Source: Neostapfia colusana
Taxonomy: Eukaryota; Streptophyta; Magnoliopsida; Poales; Poaceae
Reading direction: 5' to 3'
Length of the DNA stretch: 64,000 nucleotides
NCBI GenBank assembly: GCA_030760725.1
Contig: JASWHV010000003.1
Coordinates: 117,770,153 to 117,834,152 of the forward strand
The notes under the pieces are model-generated. The model had not been told where the DNA came from. It saw only the letters and a list, made by a program, of their open reading frames with translations, and did not search any database. Below are positions 32,060 to 44,344 of this stretch, one piece after another (within the stretch, counting starts at the first letter, position 1; each line of letters starts with the position of its first letter). The position numbers and the translations under genes were made by a program.

Positions 32060-33507
32060 TGTAAAATCCCCAAAAAGTGGTAGCAAGAAATTCAGCACGT
32101 TTACACTTAGAAAAAATGAGGGGAATTAAAACTTTGAATTATAACGGTGTGAGTTCAAAGTAAGGATTCAAACTTCCCAAAAACTTCCAAACAAGGAGAT
32201 CTAAATTCATAACTTGGGTCTTCATATTTCAAATATTCAACCTCCAAAATTTCAGCTCATTTGGAGGGGTTATACTATTTGTTTGAGATTAAAAGAGGAA
32301 GCCCTCGAATCTAGATTTAAATTTTAGTTTCAAATCCCAACTTCCTTAATTTGCAAATTTGGTTCCACAAATGTGTTCTCCACATTTGAATTAGCATCCA
32401 TTCAAAAATTCAGAATCGTTTGAGTTGGTTTGCTATGCTTTTGGAGCAATGTAAGGATGGAGATTAAAATTCCAATTCGAATTCAAATAACCAAACTCAA
32501 TTCAAATTCCACCCTAGAATTCAACTACCATGACTTTGTGGGGAAGCAAAGGAGTTAATTTGGAGACAAAAGGGAAAATATCAATGGAGAATTAGGTGGG
32601 AGGGGGCCCACTAGTCAGCCACCCACCGAAGCAACTTCTCTGTTTTCCCTCGGTTGATCACCAGCGAGCGCCAGCTCCTGCAGAACCCCCGGCCCGATGC
32701 TCCACCGAGCTGCTTGCATCAACATGCTCCCGAAGGCAACTTGTGCATGGGTGATCCAGAGCTAAAGCAGCAGCACAATTGAATTTCTTCTCTTCTCTGC
32801 CTCCAACCAACGTCTTCCTCAGCCTCTCGCTCGCTCACTCGGGAAAAACGGAGCTGGGTGCCGCCGCCTCGGTCTCTCATCGCCGATCAGCCTCCGGTCA
32901 CCGTAGAGCCTGGTTGGTCCATATAGGAGCTGCGACAGCAAGTTCTCAACGTGTGTTACCAACCATCAGCTCGTTTCCGACGTCCTAGGGTTGGCGCACA
33001 AAGCGTTCTCTTCTTCTCGGTTCCACACGGCGCCACTTCACGGCTACTCGACGTCCAGCAATTCCAGTGACCCTCCAGCTTGATCAAAGCCACCCTAAGG
33101 TGCGCCACAAGGTGTAGCTCATGCTCCCGCTCTCCCCTTGCTCGCTCCCATCGCCGGCTCGCCGGAATTTGCTGTTTATCACCGGTACACGTGGAAAACC
33201 GATCGAGTTCAAATCGGGAAATTCTATCAACACGCTTGATCATCGGTTCTCCGGTCCTAATCACAGCTACTAGGGCTCCTAGCGCTCTTCCACGCCGAAT
33301 ACTGAAGCCAACTGGCCACAACACCCCCCTGGCAACGAGATTTCACCGCCGGCAGCCAAAATGGCTCGGTTCACTGTCGAGCTCCCATTTGTGGACATTT
33401 TCAGATCAGGTTAGGGGTAGCATCTTGTTCTACGTGCTCTAGGGATGGTGTACGACACCTTAGCTCGTCGGAAGAGGCAAGGGAAATGCCGGAACGCGTC
33501 GAGGCCA
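32060..33507 (+). mobile_element. E3 3' LTR, truncated
   Basis: It starts TGTAAAATCCCCAAAAAGTG. It matches the E5 LTR start read on its own strand (44308 and 59586 leftwards), including the stretch around TTGAATTATAACGG. A GC-rich block covers about 32620-33400. After 33507 the sequence switches to the E4 LTR in the opposite orientation, so about 2.6 kb of this LTR is missing. Confidence 0.8.
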
Positions 33508-36500
33508 ACATACTGCACACCGGCCCTCTCGCCTGAGGCGACCCGAAAAGGCTCAACGCAAGCTTCCAAAGGTACATCGGTTTACTGGGTCCCATATAGC
33601 CAGCATGAGTCCGGTACACAACTCAAACTTGCTCAACAGGGCCGCATACGGATTGGTCCTTGACCGACATGGACAGGTCTAATGCACTCAGGCCCCTATG
33701 CCCTGCTGCTCCTACAACCTGCAGGTCTCAACTTTAACTTGCTAACACATTTTTGAACCAATCCCGTATGCCCTTGTTTATCCTGATCATGCGGGTAGCA
33801 TCTCACCACTCGACTTCTACCGAACCTTACTTACGCATGGCAGTTCTACATGATGAAAAGACACCTACCCAATACTTTATGGGTTCATTTGGTCATGCAA
33901 GAGGAGTATCAAACAACTAGACCTAATGCACATTTCATATCTTAACCGAAAGAGTGAATACAAAGTAAAAACTTAAAAGCTGTTAAATGCAAACCGGAGC
34001 TTGCGTGTTTTGCAGGGTAGTAGTGTATATAAGCAGTTAGTGATCCTTGCTGATCAATCATTTGATCCTCCGGAATTTTATCCACTTCAATGAATCACTC
34101 CTTCAAATCCCCTTCGTCGTGAATCCTAATGACATGTATATGCACAAGTTTTATAATGCAATAGGAAGAATTATAGACTTGATTTCTCAAGAACAGAGGT
34201 TGTGTGGAAATGCCAAGAATGGCTTGGTTTGCCTCTGTTGTGCAAATAATCATGAAGGAAACCAAATCTGCCCTACGGGTTTATTATACACTAACTAAGT
34301 TTCCTAATGAACATAATGGATGAGCTAGAATGATTTGAACCTAACTCAAGATCCTGATCTCCAATGACTTCTAAATTTTTACAGAAAGTCATAAACTACA
34401 CAGAGTCTTAGCTTGCCAAATTGCAGCTAATGTGGAGTAAAACTGTGTTCTCCAAAATTCCTACAGTGCTCTTATGTATTTTTCCCACATACATAAGCAC
34501 GGAGAACAAGAACAGGGAGTTCTAGGGCTCAACTTGAGATGATAATTTACATGTGAGTTCCTGGTCACATAAAGTAATTGTTTACAAAATTCAGACCTTT
34601 TACTTGAGTAGTTCCTCCAGAAAAATACTTAAGAATTTCTAATCAAAAGAATTAATTCTGGAGTAATGTGCATTTTCATGCCAAATTCAGCGAACTATAA
34701 TTTCAAGTATGACTCACAGAGCTTTCCTAAATTTTCCTATGATTTTTGGAGCTATGAATTGCCTAGAATAGATTTTACAATTTGGCAACATTTTCTGAAA
34801 AAGTTTCTGGACCCCTTTGAACGCAGCAATTTGTATTTAGAAAATTCCTACACATATCATCTTCAAATGAGCTGAAAATTTGCTACAAGGTCAACAATAT
34901 GCTAAAGAATATTCTGGCAAAATATGAGGATTTTTGGATGAACCAAACTCCCTCAATAATTATTTTTTCTGAAAATATTCAAAGAATTTTGCAGAATTTA
35001 ATACTGACTTACATACAAATTGGGGTTTACATTTGGATAGATATTTGCAAAATGAATCCAAACCAATTTGAATAACTTAATTTGGAGGTTCCTACAAAAA
35101 TATATGATTTTCCAAAGATGTGGCAATCTCTGGAATTGTTTTACCACTGGAAATCAGTTGGGCCCATGTGTTTAAACTCCAGCCACTGGAAATCAAGCCA
35201 CACAGTCCAGCGCACGCAGCCACAGCGGATCTGGGCCACAGCTGATCAACAGTTTAAATATAAAGCCACTGACGGCTGGGGCCCGCCCCTTCGCCTACAT
35301 GCCGCTTGTTCCCGCGCCCGCGCGCCGCTCAGCTCGCTGGACCGACGCCGGAGCTCGCCGGCTCGGTGTTTCCGGTCGCCACCCAGGCTGAGGCTTGCTG
35401 CCAGTGGGTTTGGGAGGCTGTGTAGCACGATGATGGGGCTAGCTCGGGCTGCCGGTAGCCGAAATACCATCGGCGACTTGCGGCGGCCTCAGGTGCACTT
35501 CGGCGCCATCGGCCAGCCTCTCTATCTCGCCAAACACTCGACCAAAATGCTCTACAGCACCAGTGAGTCTTAGGGAAGATCAACAAGGCCTCAATATGGC
35601 TCGAGAATGGAGGCAAAGGAGGTTTCACCGTGCGCCCGCGCGGTACCGCCATAGACGCGCTCCGAAAACCTTGAAATTCGCCGCTACGAGTCGGTTTCAC
35701 GCTAGGGATGCTAAAAGGAAACTGATCGCCGGCGGATCCGGCTTGTGTGTGCAAAATTTGATGATCTAAGAAGGATTGTTGAGTGAGAATTTTGGAGATT
35801 ACCGGAACGTCGGTTTGAAGCCGCCGGGACAAAATTCCCGAATTCGCTGGCGAGAGCTCACGGCTTGGCTTGAGCTTCCGGTGGAAGCAGTGTGGAGTCC
35901 GTGCGCTTCTTTTGCCAGCCTTGCTCGGCCGTGACACACGCTGTGGCGAGCTGTCCACGTGAAGCCAATCTCCGGTTCACTTTTGGTCGCTGCAGATGAA
36001 GCTGTTCTAGGGCTAGGAAAACCGAAACTCGCTAGCTCTCGTGCTGAGGAGGTGAGGGACAAGTGCGCCGTGCTATTTTGCAGCTCGTAGGGCAGTGAGC
36101 TTGAGTCTTTCCCAGTTTCCCGGTTGCTCCAGAGGTGCGGCGGTGTGAGGTTCTGTTTGTGGGTTTGCTCGCGAAGAGGAGGAATCGATGTCCGTTTGCC
36201 TCGGCTGTGAGGGAGTAGACCACGCCGAGAGTGAGGAAAACACACACACACACACCCACACGTTGCCAGCGCTTGATAGAAGCAGGAGGTGGCTCGGTAG
36301 CTGCTCTCTCAATGGCGTCCGGGAGTGCTCGTCGTTGTAGTGGAAAAACAGAGACTTGGTTACTTTGTCTGCAAGTCACAATTATCCCAATGACATGTGG
36401 GGTCCACCCATGTTTCTCCTCTCAAAAGATCTCCTAAAGATAATCCTTCCCATTCCAAAGTTTTGAAATTTAAAAATGGACTAGGATTTGAATTCCCCAA

Positions 36501-36873
36501 ATTCAGTTTGAATTTGGCAGCAAAATTTGAATTCAGTTTGAATTAGAAAATGCTTCTATTTAATTCCTATTTAGCCTCTCTAAGTTTCCTAAAAATTCAA
36601 AAGTGTAGAGCTGCATGTGTATTCAAAATGTTTGTCCACAATTTGCGGTGACCTTTGAATTTGGAAATCTGATTTTTAATCCTTCATGCAAAGGGGTATT
36701 TATGTCCTTATTAGTTCAACACCTTCAAATGAAAATGTGAACCTCTTTTTGGATGAACATCCATGAACAACTTTGCGTGAAGAAAAGTTTTAGCAAGTCC
36801 CATTTTCCATTAATTTTCCACATATATACTTTCAAGCCTCGGTTTATTCATATACATTTTTGGGACTTTTACA
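33508..36873 (-). mobile_element. E4 3' LTR, truncated at its downstream end
   Basis: The minus strand starts TGTAAAAGTCCC at 36873. It aligns with the right LTR copy from 62722 onward. The right copy has a further 966 bp (61756-62721) that is missing here, so the full LTR would be about 4.3 kb. A GC-rich block lies at about 35150-36400. The stem-loop is at 33792-33812. A short CA run lies near 36240. Confidence 0.85.
33792..33812 (-). promoter_or_regulatory. Conserved LTR stem-loop, E4 3' LTR
   Basis: The element strand reads CGAGTGG-TGAGATG-CTACCCG. The loop has changed completely relative to E1/E2. The stem is kept except for one mismatch and one wobble pair. Confidence 0.45.
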
Positions 36874-36908
36874 TTCCTCCCCCTTTAAAAGAATCTCGTC
36901 CCAAGATT
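36874..36908 (-). promoter_or_regulatory. E4 polypurine tract with upstream stem-loop
   Basis: The minus strand reads AAAGGGGGAGGAA directly before the LTR (36886-36874). The upstream repeat is AATCTTG-GGA-CGAGATT (36908-36892), with one G-U-compatible pair. Confidence 0.85.
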
Positions 36909-36946
36909 ACAAAAGAAGAACGAAACGTGAGAGGTAATTACAAACT

Positions 36947-38464
36947 TTACAAAGATAAAAGTTCCAGATAGTTGGTGTGGAGATAATCTTTACTTTCCCA
37001 CGTCGCCTCTTCCGCACTATGATTACTCCACAGCACCTTGTAAAACTTTATCGTCCAGTTCAGGGTTATCCGGATCTTTTCATCTAAAATCTGGACCAGT
37101 CGCTCGGTGTTGGTAAGATCCGGTTTCAATTCGTCGATTTCTTCGTCGCGGACAGCAGCAGTGAATTTGAGGCACTTCCGCAGCTGTGACACATGAAACA
37201 CGTCATGAACACCCGCAAGACCTGCCGGTAGTTCCAGCCGGTAGGCTACGGGTCTACACTTCTCCGTGATTGCAGATGGACATATAAAATGGGGACCGAG
37301 TTTCCCCTTTACACCGAACCGGTGAATTCCCTTCATTGGAGATACACGAAGATAAACGTGCTCTCCGACATCAAAATGCAACATCCTACGCCTTTGATCA
37401 GCGTAGCTCTTCTGTCGGGATTGTGCAGCCTTCAAATTTTATTGTATCAACCGAACTCGGTCTTCGGCTTCATTGACAAGATCAACACCAAACAGTACCA
37501 TTTCGCCGGACTCTCGCCAATTAAGCAGTGTGCGATACTTCCGGCCGTAGAGAGCTTTGTACGGTGCCATTTTAATACTCGCTTGATACCCGTTGTTGTA
37601 TGAAAACTCCGCCAACGGTAAATGGTCATCCCAATTCCTACCGTGGTGAATGGCACATGCTCTCAACATATCTTCCAGCACTTGGTTCACCCTTTCCGTT
37701 TGTCCGTCGGTCTGAGGGTGATATGCGGAGCTTCTAATCAGCTTGGTGCCCAACGAGGCGTGCAGATGCTCCCAAAAACGAGCAATAAACAGCGCACCTC
37801 GCTCTGAAATGATGCTTTTAGGGACACCATTTGAGCATATAATTCTTTAGATGTACAACTCCGCATATTGCTTGGCCCGATAATGAGTGTTCACCGGTAT
37901 GAAATGAGCTGATTTCATCAACCGGTCGACGATCACCCATATCGAGTCATGCTTCCAGGATGTGAGCGGTAATCCGACGATGAAATCCATACTCACATCC
38001 TCCCTTTTCCACGCTGGTATCTTAAGTGGTTGTAGCGGTCCGGCTTTCCTCATATGATCAGCCTTGACCTGTCTACACGTATCACACTAGGATACTTACT
38101 TAGCAATTTCCCTCTTCATCCGCGTCCACAAAAATTTTTCGTTTAAGTCTTGGTACATCTTGTTACTGACGGGATGAATGGAATACTTCGATAGGTGGGC
38201 TTCATCCATGATCTTCTTTCGGAGTTTCATATTACGCGGTACCACTATACGGTCGTTAAACCATAGTGTACGGTTTCCATCCTTCCGGAAACATTTCACC
38301 TCTATGTTGTCTAGTCTTCTCCGTGTGTGAGACATACCCCTGTTTCTTCTTTGAGCCTCAACAATATCTTCATGGATTGTTGGAATGAGAGCAATATTAT
38401 AAAGTGCTCGATACAGAATTACACGGAGACTTGGTTCTTCATCTTCCAACTCAGCAATCGCCAA
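36947..38464 (-). pseudogene. E4 integrase and chromodomain-like tail, broken
   Basis: Fragments in order on the minus strand: zinc region with HLSKYSIHPVSNKMYQDL; DDE core pieces MDFIVGLP (about 37985), the SERGALF-like segment and TDGQTERVNQVLE (about 37700); GPF-like module altered to KLGPHFICPS (about 37290); tail LWSNHSAEEATWESKDYL (about 37000) ending at 36947. Stops occur near 38094, 37847 and 37439. It is non-functional. Confidence 0.86.
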
Positions 38465-39673
38465 GTTGTGAACATGGACTTTCTGACTAAGCGCGTCGGC
38501 AACCACGTTCGCTTTTCTCGGATGGTAATGATTTCTGACTAAGCGCGTCGGCAACCACGTTCGCTTTTCCCGGATGGTAATGGATCTCAACTTCATAATA
38601 TTTGATGAGCTCCAACCATCTCCATTGTCTCATATTCAGCTCCTTCCGCGTGAAGATGTACTTCAAGCTTTTATGGTCGGTGTAGAGGTGGACAAGATTA
38701 CCAAGCAAATAATGCCTCCACATTTTTAACATCAACACCACAGCAGCAAGCTCGAGATCGTGAGATGGATAATGCTGCTCGTGGTTTCGCAGTTGATGAG
38801 ACCCATAAGCGACTGCACGCCCTTCTTGCATCAGAGCACAGCCGAGACCGATGCCAGATGCATCAGAATAGACATCAAATGGCTTCGTCGTGTCCGGCTG
38901 AGCAAGAACTTGAGCTGTTGTGAGATGCTTCACCAATGTCTTGAATGCGGCTTCACATGCTGCATTCCACATGTATTCAGTGCCCTTCTTCAGCAGCTCC
39001 GTCGTTGGTTTAGCAATTTTTGAGAAGCTCGGAATGAACCTCCGATAATACCCCGCTAAACCTAGGAAACGTCGGATCTCGTGGACTGATTTGGGAGATT
39101 CCCACTTCAGCACTTGTTCAATTTTGCTTGGGTCCACGGCAATGCTATCTGCTGAAATAATATGGCCTAGAAAAGGCACTTGATCAATCCAGAACTCGCA
39201 TTTTCTGAACTTGGCATATAATTTATGCTCCCTCAACCGTTGTAGCACAATACGCAGATGTCCAGCGTGCTCTTCTTCTGATTTAGAGTAAACTAAGATG
39301 TCTTCGATGAATACAATGATGAACTTGTCTAACTCCGGCATGAATACAGAATTCATCAAGTACATGAAGTGTGCCGCGGTGTTGTTTAACCCAAATGACA
39401 TGATGAGGTACTCATAAAGCCCGTATCTCGTCGAGAAAGCTGTCTTCGGTATGTCCTCCGGTCGGATCTTGATTTGATGATATCCAGACCAAAGATCCAT
39501 CTTCGAGAATACCTTCGCACCCACAAGTTGATCGAATAAGATGTCGATGCGGGGCAAAGGATACTTGTTCTCTATAGTGACAGCATTTAGAGGACGATAG
39601 TCAAAACATAGCCTCAGTGTTCGTCTTTCTTCTTAACGAACAGCGCAGAGCAACCCCAAGGTGAAGAACTTGG
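38465..39673 (-). pseudogene. E4 reverse transcriptase and RNase H, broken
   Basis: The open part runs 39557-38487, from PRIDILFDQLVGAKVFSKM onward. The catalytic site reads FIEDILVYS where the others have FIDDILVYS, so one of the paired Asp is Glu. RNase H keeps FDVYSDASG, LELAAVVLML and YTDHKSLKYIF. The upstream RT part (39558-39673) is frameshifted, and the KKKDE block is damaged near 39620. A 52-bp tandem duplication shifts the frame at the RNase H end. Confidence 0.87.
38481..38584. repeat. 52-bp tandem duplication in the E4 RNase H region
   Basis: TTCTGACTAAGCGCGTCGGC starts at 38481 and again at 38533. The two 52-bp units differ at two positions. The matching region in E1, E2, E3 and E5 is single. 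Because 52 is not a multiple of three, it frameshifts the KANVVADALSQK segment. Confidence 0.95.
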
Positions 39674-40270
39674 TCATATGAAACCCTTGTTCATGAGTTC
39701 ATTCAGCTGCTCTTTCAACTCCGGTAGATTGTTAGGGACATCCTCAATAGCAAGATGTTGCACACTCCCGGATTGCAATGCTGTTATGTTTACTGGAGGA
39801 TGTGGCGGCATACCACCTGATAATGATGGTTGTCCGCTGTTCAATAACTTCTCCCAGCATTCTTGCATAAAATGCCCAAAACGGTGGAAATAAGAACATG
39901 GATACTTCCCCGGTTCTTCGCTGACTTGCGGTTGAGAAGTTGATGTAGTTGGCTGCAGCAATGATGCACCAGAAATCATTCATTGCTACGGCTGTGGTGG
40001 TGCTTCAAGACATGATTCTCGAGCAGGAAATCTGGGATATGTTGATCTTACTGCTGGCTGTCATATTTCAACGGATGGTGTGTGATACACCAAACGGTAT
40101 TTACGAGGAACAACTGGTGTGTCTTCTTGCATATCATCCCGGTCCGTCTTCTCTGCTTGACACTCAAGTGTCGCCTGTTCTTGCAGCAGGGCAGCACTGA
40201 TCAACTCGGTGTAATTGCCTTGATTGAACAAAGCCAACCTACCTTTTAATATGGCACTCAGGCCATGAAA
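39674..40270 (-). pseudogene. E4 gag C-half fused to RT by a deletion
   Basis: The minus strand reads FFHGLSAILKGRLALFNQ directly at the E5 junction, continuing gag from 59592. A stop follows PRKYRLVYHTPSVEI near 40061, with a frame change. The knuckle reads CSYFHRFGHFMQEC, so the second Cys is Phe. After VQHLAIEDVP the sequence jumps to NLPELKEQLNELMNKGFI. This omits about 600 bp that in E2 hold the protease and the RT start. This part could not make a protease. Confidence 0.82.
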
Positions 40271-40275
40271 AAAGT
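40271..40275. repeat. E5 target-site duplication, left copy (AAAGT)
   Basis: AAAGT precedes TGTGGGGACC at 40276 and matches 59587-59591. Confidence 0.9.
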
Positions 40276-40382
40276 TGTGGGGACCACCCCGTGGTTCACC
40301 CACTCCGGGATCGCAAAGAGTGGTGCCGTGCAATGCGGCACCCAACAGCACACAAGAAAAGATTAATAACAACATAAAAACT

Positions 40383-40388
40383 TTTATT
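40383..40388 (-). terminator. Poly(A) signal, E5 3' LTR
   Basis: AATAAA on the minus strand, 107 nt from the LTR end. The 5' LTR has it at the same spacing. Confidence 0.5.
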
Positions 40389-40528
40389 TTACATAGAAAC
40401 AGCGGAAGTCTTACAAAATTTAATTATACAGCGGAAGTCTTATTAACAGCTAAACTCTCAGCCTAGCTATGCAAAAGTGCAGCCGTCCAGCCCGGGGACG
40501 CTACACACTAGCAACATACAACCGGAGA

Positions 40529-40613
40529 TCACGGCGGCGTGCAAGGCTCTAGCTCGGCCGTGTACCCCGCGAAGGCATCGCCTCGTCCTCGGAACCTTCC
40601 TCATAACTCTCAC
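40529..40613 (-). other. Acidic exon B of the LTR-borne split ORF, E5 3' LTR (frameshifted)
   Basis: It follows GTGTGCAG. It is 85 nt against 86 in the intact 5' LTR copy; one base is missing after GAGGCGATGCC, so the YTAELEPCTPP ending is out of frame here. Confidence 0.4.
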
Positions 40614-41485
40614 CTGCACACAGCTCAAATATTGAAACCGTGAGAACGATGGCTCAGCCAGGATTAACCGACAACCCTAGTCATGGAACTCTACATGCAG
40701 GGATGTATAAAATAGGATAAAGTCGTTGCAAGAAAGACAAACCTACATGTTAATCCTTACTTTCAGTTTTATAGGAGCAGTTTAATGAGCCTTAGGCAGC
40801 CCGCATATCAGAAGTCCACGATCATACAAGAAACGCTTTCCTCCGATGTGGTGATGCCCAAAGTGGAAGATAAACTTAATTAGCTCTACAACTACAGCAT
40901 ACAGGGTTTCAAGACATTAATAGTTCAATGCAGCATATTCATTTGGCTTAATTCACTTCTTACTACGTCACAGCGCAGTGAACAAGCGGTACTCAAATAA
41001 CCGCGAGGGACGGTGATTGCAATCAGGAGACACCCGGATAACACGTCACATACACCCACTTAAAGAAGTGTGGTGCTTCACATCTTCCTACTCTTTTGTA
41101 TGCATCAACCTTTCAAAGGCAACCCAAATGCCAAACTGGTCCATCCGTAATGGGCAGGAGGTCCCCGCGTGGAGCGTTTCTGTGCCCTCCGGAAGATTTA
41201 CACCTTGCTACCCTAAACGCACTCCTATAAAATTGTTGGGTAATCCTCGGCACCCAGGTTAACCAATTACATCGGTTTCCTGGTTCCCATATGCCAGTAT
41301 GCATCAGGTACTGATCAATACTTGTCCAACAGGGCCGCATTTGGCTCGGTCCTCAATCGACACCAACAGGGCTACGCATGTGAGACCTCTGCTCACTGCA
41401 TCCTATCCCCCTGCTGGGTCTCAGTTTCCCAATCTTAAGCCATCATCTACCTCTTTCCATACCGTGTGAATAAATACCTATCTCG

Positions 41486-41506
41486 CGAGTAGATTCCAAC
41501 CGCTCG
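41486..41506 (-). promoter_or_regulatory. Conserved LTR stem-loop, E5 3' LTR
   Basis: The element strand reads CGAGCGG-TTGGAAT-CTACTCG, with one mismatch and one wobble in the stem. Confidence 0.5.
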
Positions 41507-41706
41507 ACTTCTACTGAGATCCTAAGAACATTAGCATGACATTCTCTACTTGTCGATTTTGTAAACTACCCAACCCTTCATAGGAATTAAAGTCATGCAA
41601 GTGGGGTTTCAATCACCCTAACTCTAATGCAACCATTTCAACCTAGACATAAGTGATACAAATGAAAAACTTTGTAAAAGGTACTTAAGTGCAAACCTGG
41701 GCCTGC

Positions 41707-41784
41707 CTGGTTGCGAGTTAAATTGAAAGTCAGCGTCTGGTGGTACGACGTCCAACGGCTCCGGTGCGTCCTCAACTTCGGTCA
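41707..41784 (-). other. Acidic exon A of the LTR-borne split ORF, E5 3' LTR
   Basis: After ATATAG and two bases it reads TEVEDAPEPLDVVPPDADFQ then FNSQP, ending in phase 1 at CAG|GCAGGC. Its 78 nt equals the 5' LTR copy. Confidence 0.42.
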
Positions 41785-44308
41785 CTATATGAAACGTAAT
41801 AAAATATATGCATAAGTGCTAAGGAATTATAAGGATTAAACTCCTATTCATAGCTACATCTACTTAGGTTCCTTAATTGGCTTTGGGATTTTTCCAGTGG
41901 ATACTAGACTCTCTAAGGATGATCTGAGCAAAATTTGGAAAAATTTAATTGCACCTTGTGGTCTCCAAAATTCCCACAAGTCCAAGGCTCCTCTAAATTT
42001 TGATCCCAAATCTGGATCTTTGATATGGCTAACAGTGGAAAATCTAATTAGGGTAAGTCTCCATGGTTCTAACAAAATTTGTTTCACCATTTTTTGAGCT
42101 ACCAACAGAGAGATGAATTTTTGAAGTTGGACAGGAGTTCTGAAAAGTTTCTGTTTAGAATTTGAATTTCAAAATAAAGGCTGAACTTTGGAAGGCATTT
42201 TAGCCTAGCAAATGAACTCCAATGAAGCTTAACTTTTTACAGTAGATCACTAATGTCATGAGGAATCTTCTGGCTAAATTTGAGGAAATTCCATATCAGG
42301 GATCTCCTGGAATTAATTCTCAAAAATTTAATTTTGATGAATTTTGGAGAAAATTCCAGAGATCTTCAGATAATTTGTTTGCATTTTTGCAAATTACTGA
42401 CTGAGAGGAATCCAACATTGTTTCACAAATTTTGGACATTCCTACTGAAAGTTATGGTCATTTGAAGTTTGCGCTAAATCTAAAAAATTAAGAAATGTTT
42501 AAACTCTGGTTGTGGGCCCCACCCGTGGCGCTATCCACTCAGATGACGTTAACACCGAGGCCACAGGGTTATTTCCCATGCAGCCGCACCTGATCCGGTG
42601 CCACAGGCCGATCCCCGCGCGGAGACAGAGGCTGACCGGTGGGACCCGTCCCTCCTTCGTCTACCTTGCGCTACCTGCGCTGCCTGCGGCGGCGCACTCC
42701 GGCGAGGCTCACCGGGTTGGGGTTCCCGTGGTCCAAACTTCACCAAACTTGCCACCTGTGAGTTTTACACCATGCTGAACACGATGGTGGGGTCGGAGGC
42801 GGATGACAATGGGCCATGTCGAACTCCACTTCGGTGACCTCGTTCTCACTCGGGTGTGGGTCGTTTGGGCTAGGGTTTGCTCTAAAAGCACCAGTGACGC
42901 ATTGACAACTTCGACCTATAGCCCGCTCTCCATGAAAACCACCGGAGATGGGACCTCACCGGCGACCCGAGCCCGCAAAACCACGGCAGCGACAAAAACT
43001 CGAAAAACTCCTCCGGTCCTTGATGGTTTTGAGCGCCATTAGAGGGAGAAGGACCATAGCGATCTTGCAAAGCTTCACCTATACCAGAATAAGCTCTAGC
43101 TATTGTTGTGCGACGAATTTGGTCATAGACCGAAAGTTGTTGCTATGAACTAGGGTTTGGTAAAACCAAAAATTCTAGCTACCCGCTTGATCATTTGAAA
43201 TGCAGATTTCGGCAACACGATCTATGGACAACAACGCATGTTTCTTGTGTAGGGAAGGGAAGGTGAAACCGGCCGTAGCGTGCTGTCCACGGTGAACCGA
43301 ACAGGTTTCCACCGGGGCACCTCCGAACATAGGCGCCAAGTTCTGGTTTGCACGTAGCATGAGCTAGGAAACTTAGGTTTGAGAACGGTGGATGCTGGAA
43401 CACGCACTCGCTCTTCCTTTCGCTGCTTGGAGCTCGATCACCCGAGCTCGGGCGACTGTGTGCGAGGAAAAGAACAAAAAACAGCGCCACGGCAGTTCTT
43501 CGCGGGAGAGAACGGAGAGAGCTGCGAGCGACCGAGAGAAGCAAAGAGGGAATTCAGTGCTGCGACCGTGTCGTATTGAAGCGGACGAACGTCCGAAGAA
43601 ACCAGGAGGTGGCGCGGTGGAGTTCTCAGGAGCGGGTTGCGCCGGGATCTGGTGACGTTTCAGCGATCGTCCGAAGAGAAACAGAGGCGGTTAAGGCATT
43701 TGAGTCGCTGACATGTGGACCCCCTCTCCTCAATTCTTAATCCAATTAATCCAATTTTTCCACAGATCTTTTTGCCACAGCTACTCAAATTTGAATGCTT
43801 TACTTCACCTTAAAGTCATGGTTTGAAATGTTGAATTCAAATGATTTTAATTCTGGTGTGGAGTTTGAATTGAGTTTGGTTATTTGAATTTGAAATGGAA
43901 TTTGAATTATTCATTTGCATTGTTCCAAAAACATAGCAAACCAACTCCAATATCTCTGAATTTTGGCATTGCTGCTAATTCAAATGTGGAGAACACATTT
44001 GTGGAACCAAATTTGCAAATTGAGGAAATTGGAATTTGAAACTGAAATTTAAATTCAGATTAGAGGGCTTCCTCTTTTAATCCCAAACAAATATTAGAAC
44101 CCCTCTAAATGAGCTGAAATTTGGGAGCTTAAATATTTGAAATATGAAGACCCAAGTTATGAATTTGGATATCCATGTTGGAAGTTTTTGGGAGGTTCGA
44201 ATCATCACTTTGAACTCACACCGTTATAATTCAAAGTTTTAACCCCCCTCATTTTTCCTAAGTGTACAGTTATTGAAATTCTTGCTAGCACTTTTTGGGG
44301 ATTTTACA

Positions 44309-44344
44309 TCCCTCCCCCCTTAAGAAGAATCTCGTCCCGAGATT
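44309..44344 (-). promoter_or_regulatory. E5 polypurine tract with upstream stem-loop
   Basis: The minus strand has AAGGGGGGAGGGA (44321-44309) before the LTR and the perfect repeat AATCTCG-GGA-CGAGATT at 44344-44328. Confidence 0.9.

Larger units (their letters stand above)
25542..33507 (+). mobile_element. E3: plus-strand gypsy element, heavily decayed, both ends abnormal
   Basis: It contains a leader, gag-pol (27486-31998), a polypurine tract and the first 1448 bp of a 3' LTR starting TGTAAAATCCCC, the same LTR family as E5. Its 5' LTR is not in the window. The sequence starts within a primer-site region (CAGAGCCGCATTGGG) directly after the E1 LTR. About nine in-frame stops and three frameshifts are visible. 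Confidence 0.85.
40276..44308 (-). mobile_element. E5 3' LTR
   Basis: The minus strand runs TGTAAAATCCCC (44308) to GGTCCCCACA (40276). In element order: AT-rich start, GC-rich block (about 43690-42500), AT-rich stretch, exon A (41784-41707), stem-loop (41506-41486), conserved block, exon B (40613-40529), and AATAAA 107 nt before the end. The small ORFs in the GC-rich block show no recognised domain. Confidence 0.93.

Noticed and set aside
35329..35958. ORF of 209 codons on the minus strand
   Set aside because: It is in the GC-rich block of the E4 LTR, with no start context or domain. It is in the LTR sense direction but has no counterpart in other families.
36236..36262. CA-rich microsatellite
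   Set aside because: Only a short run inside the E4 LTR; no wider significance seen.
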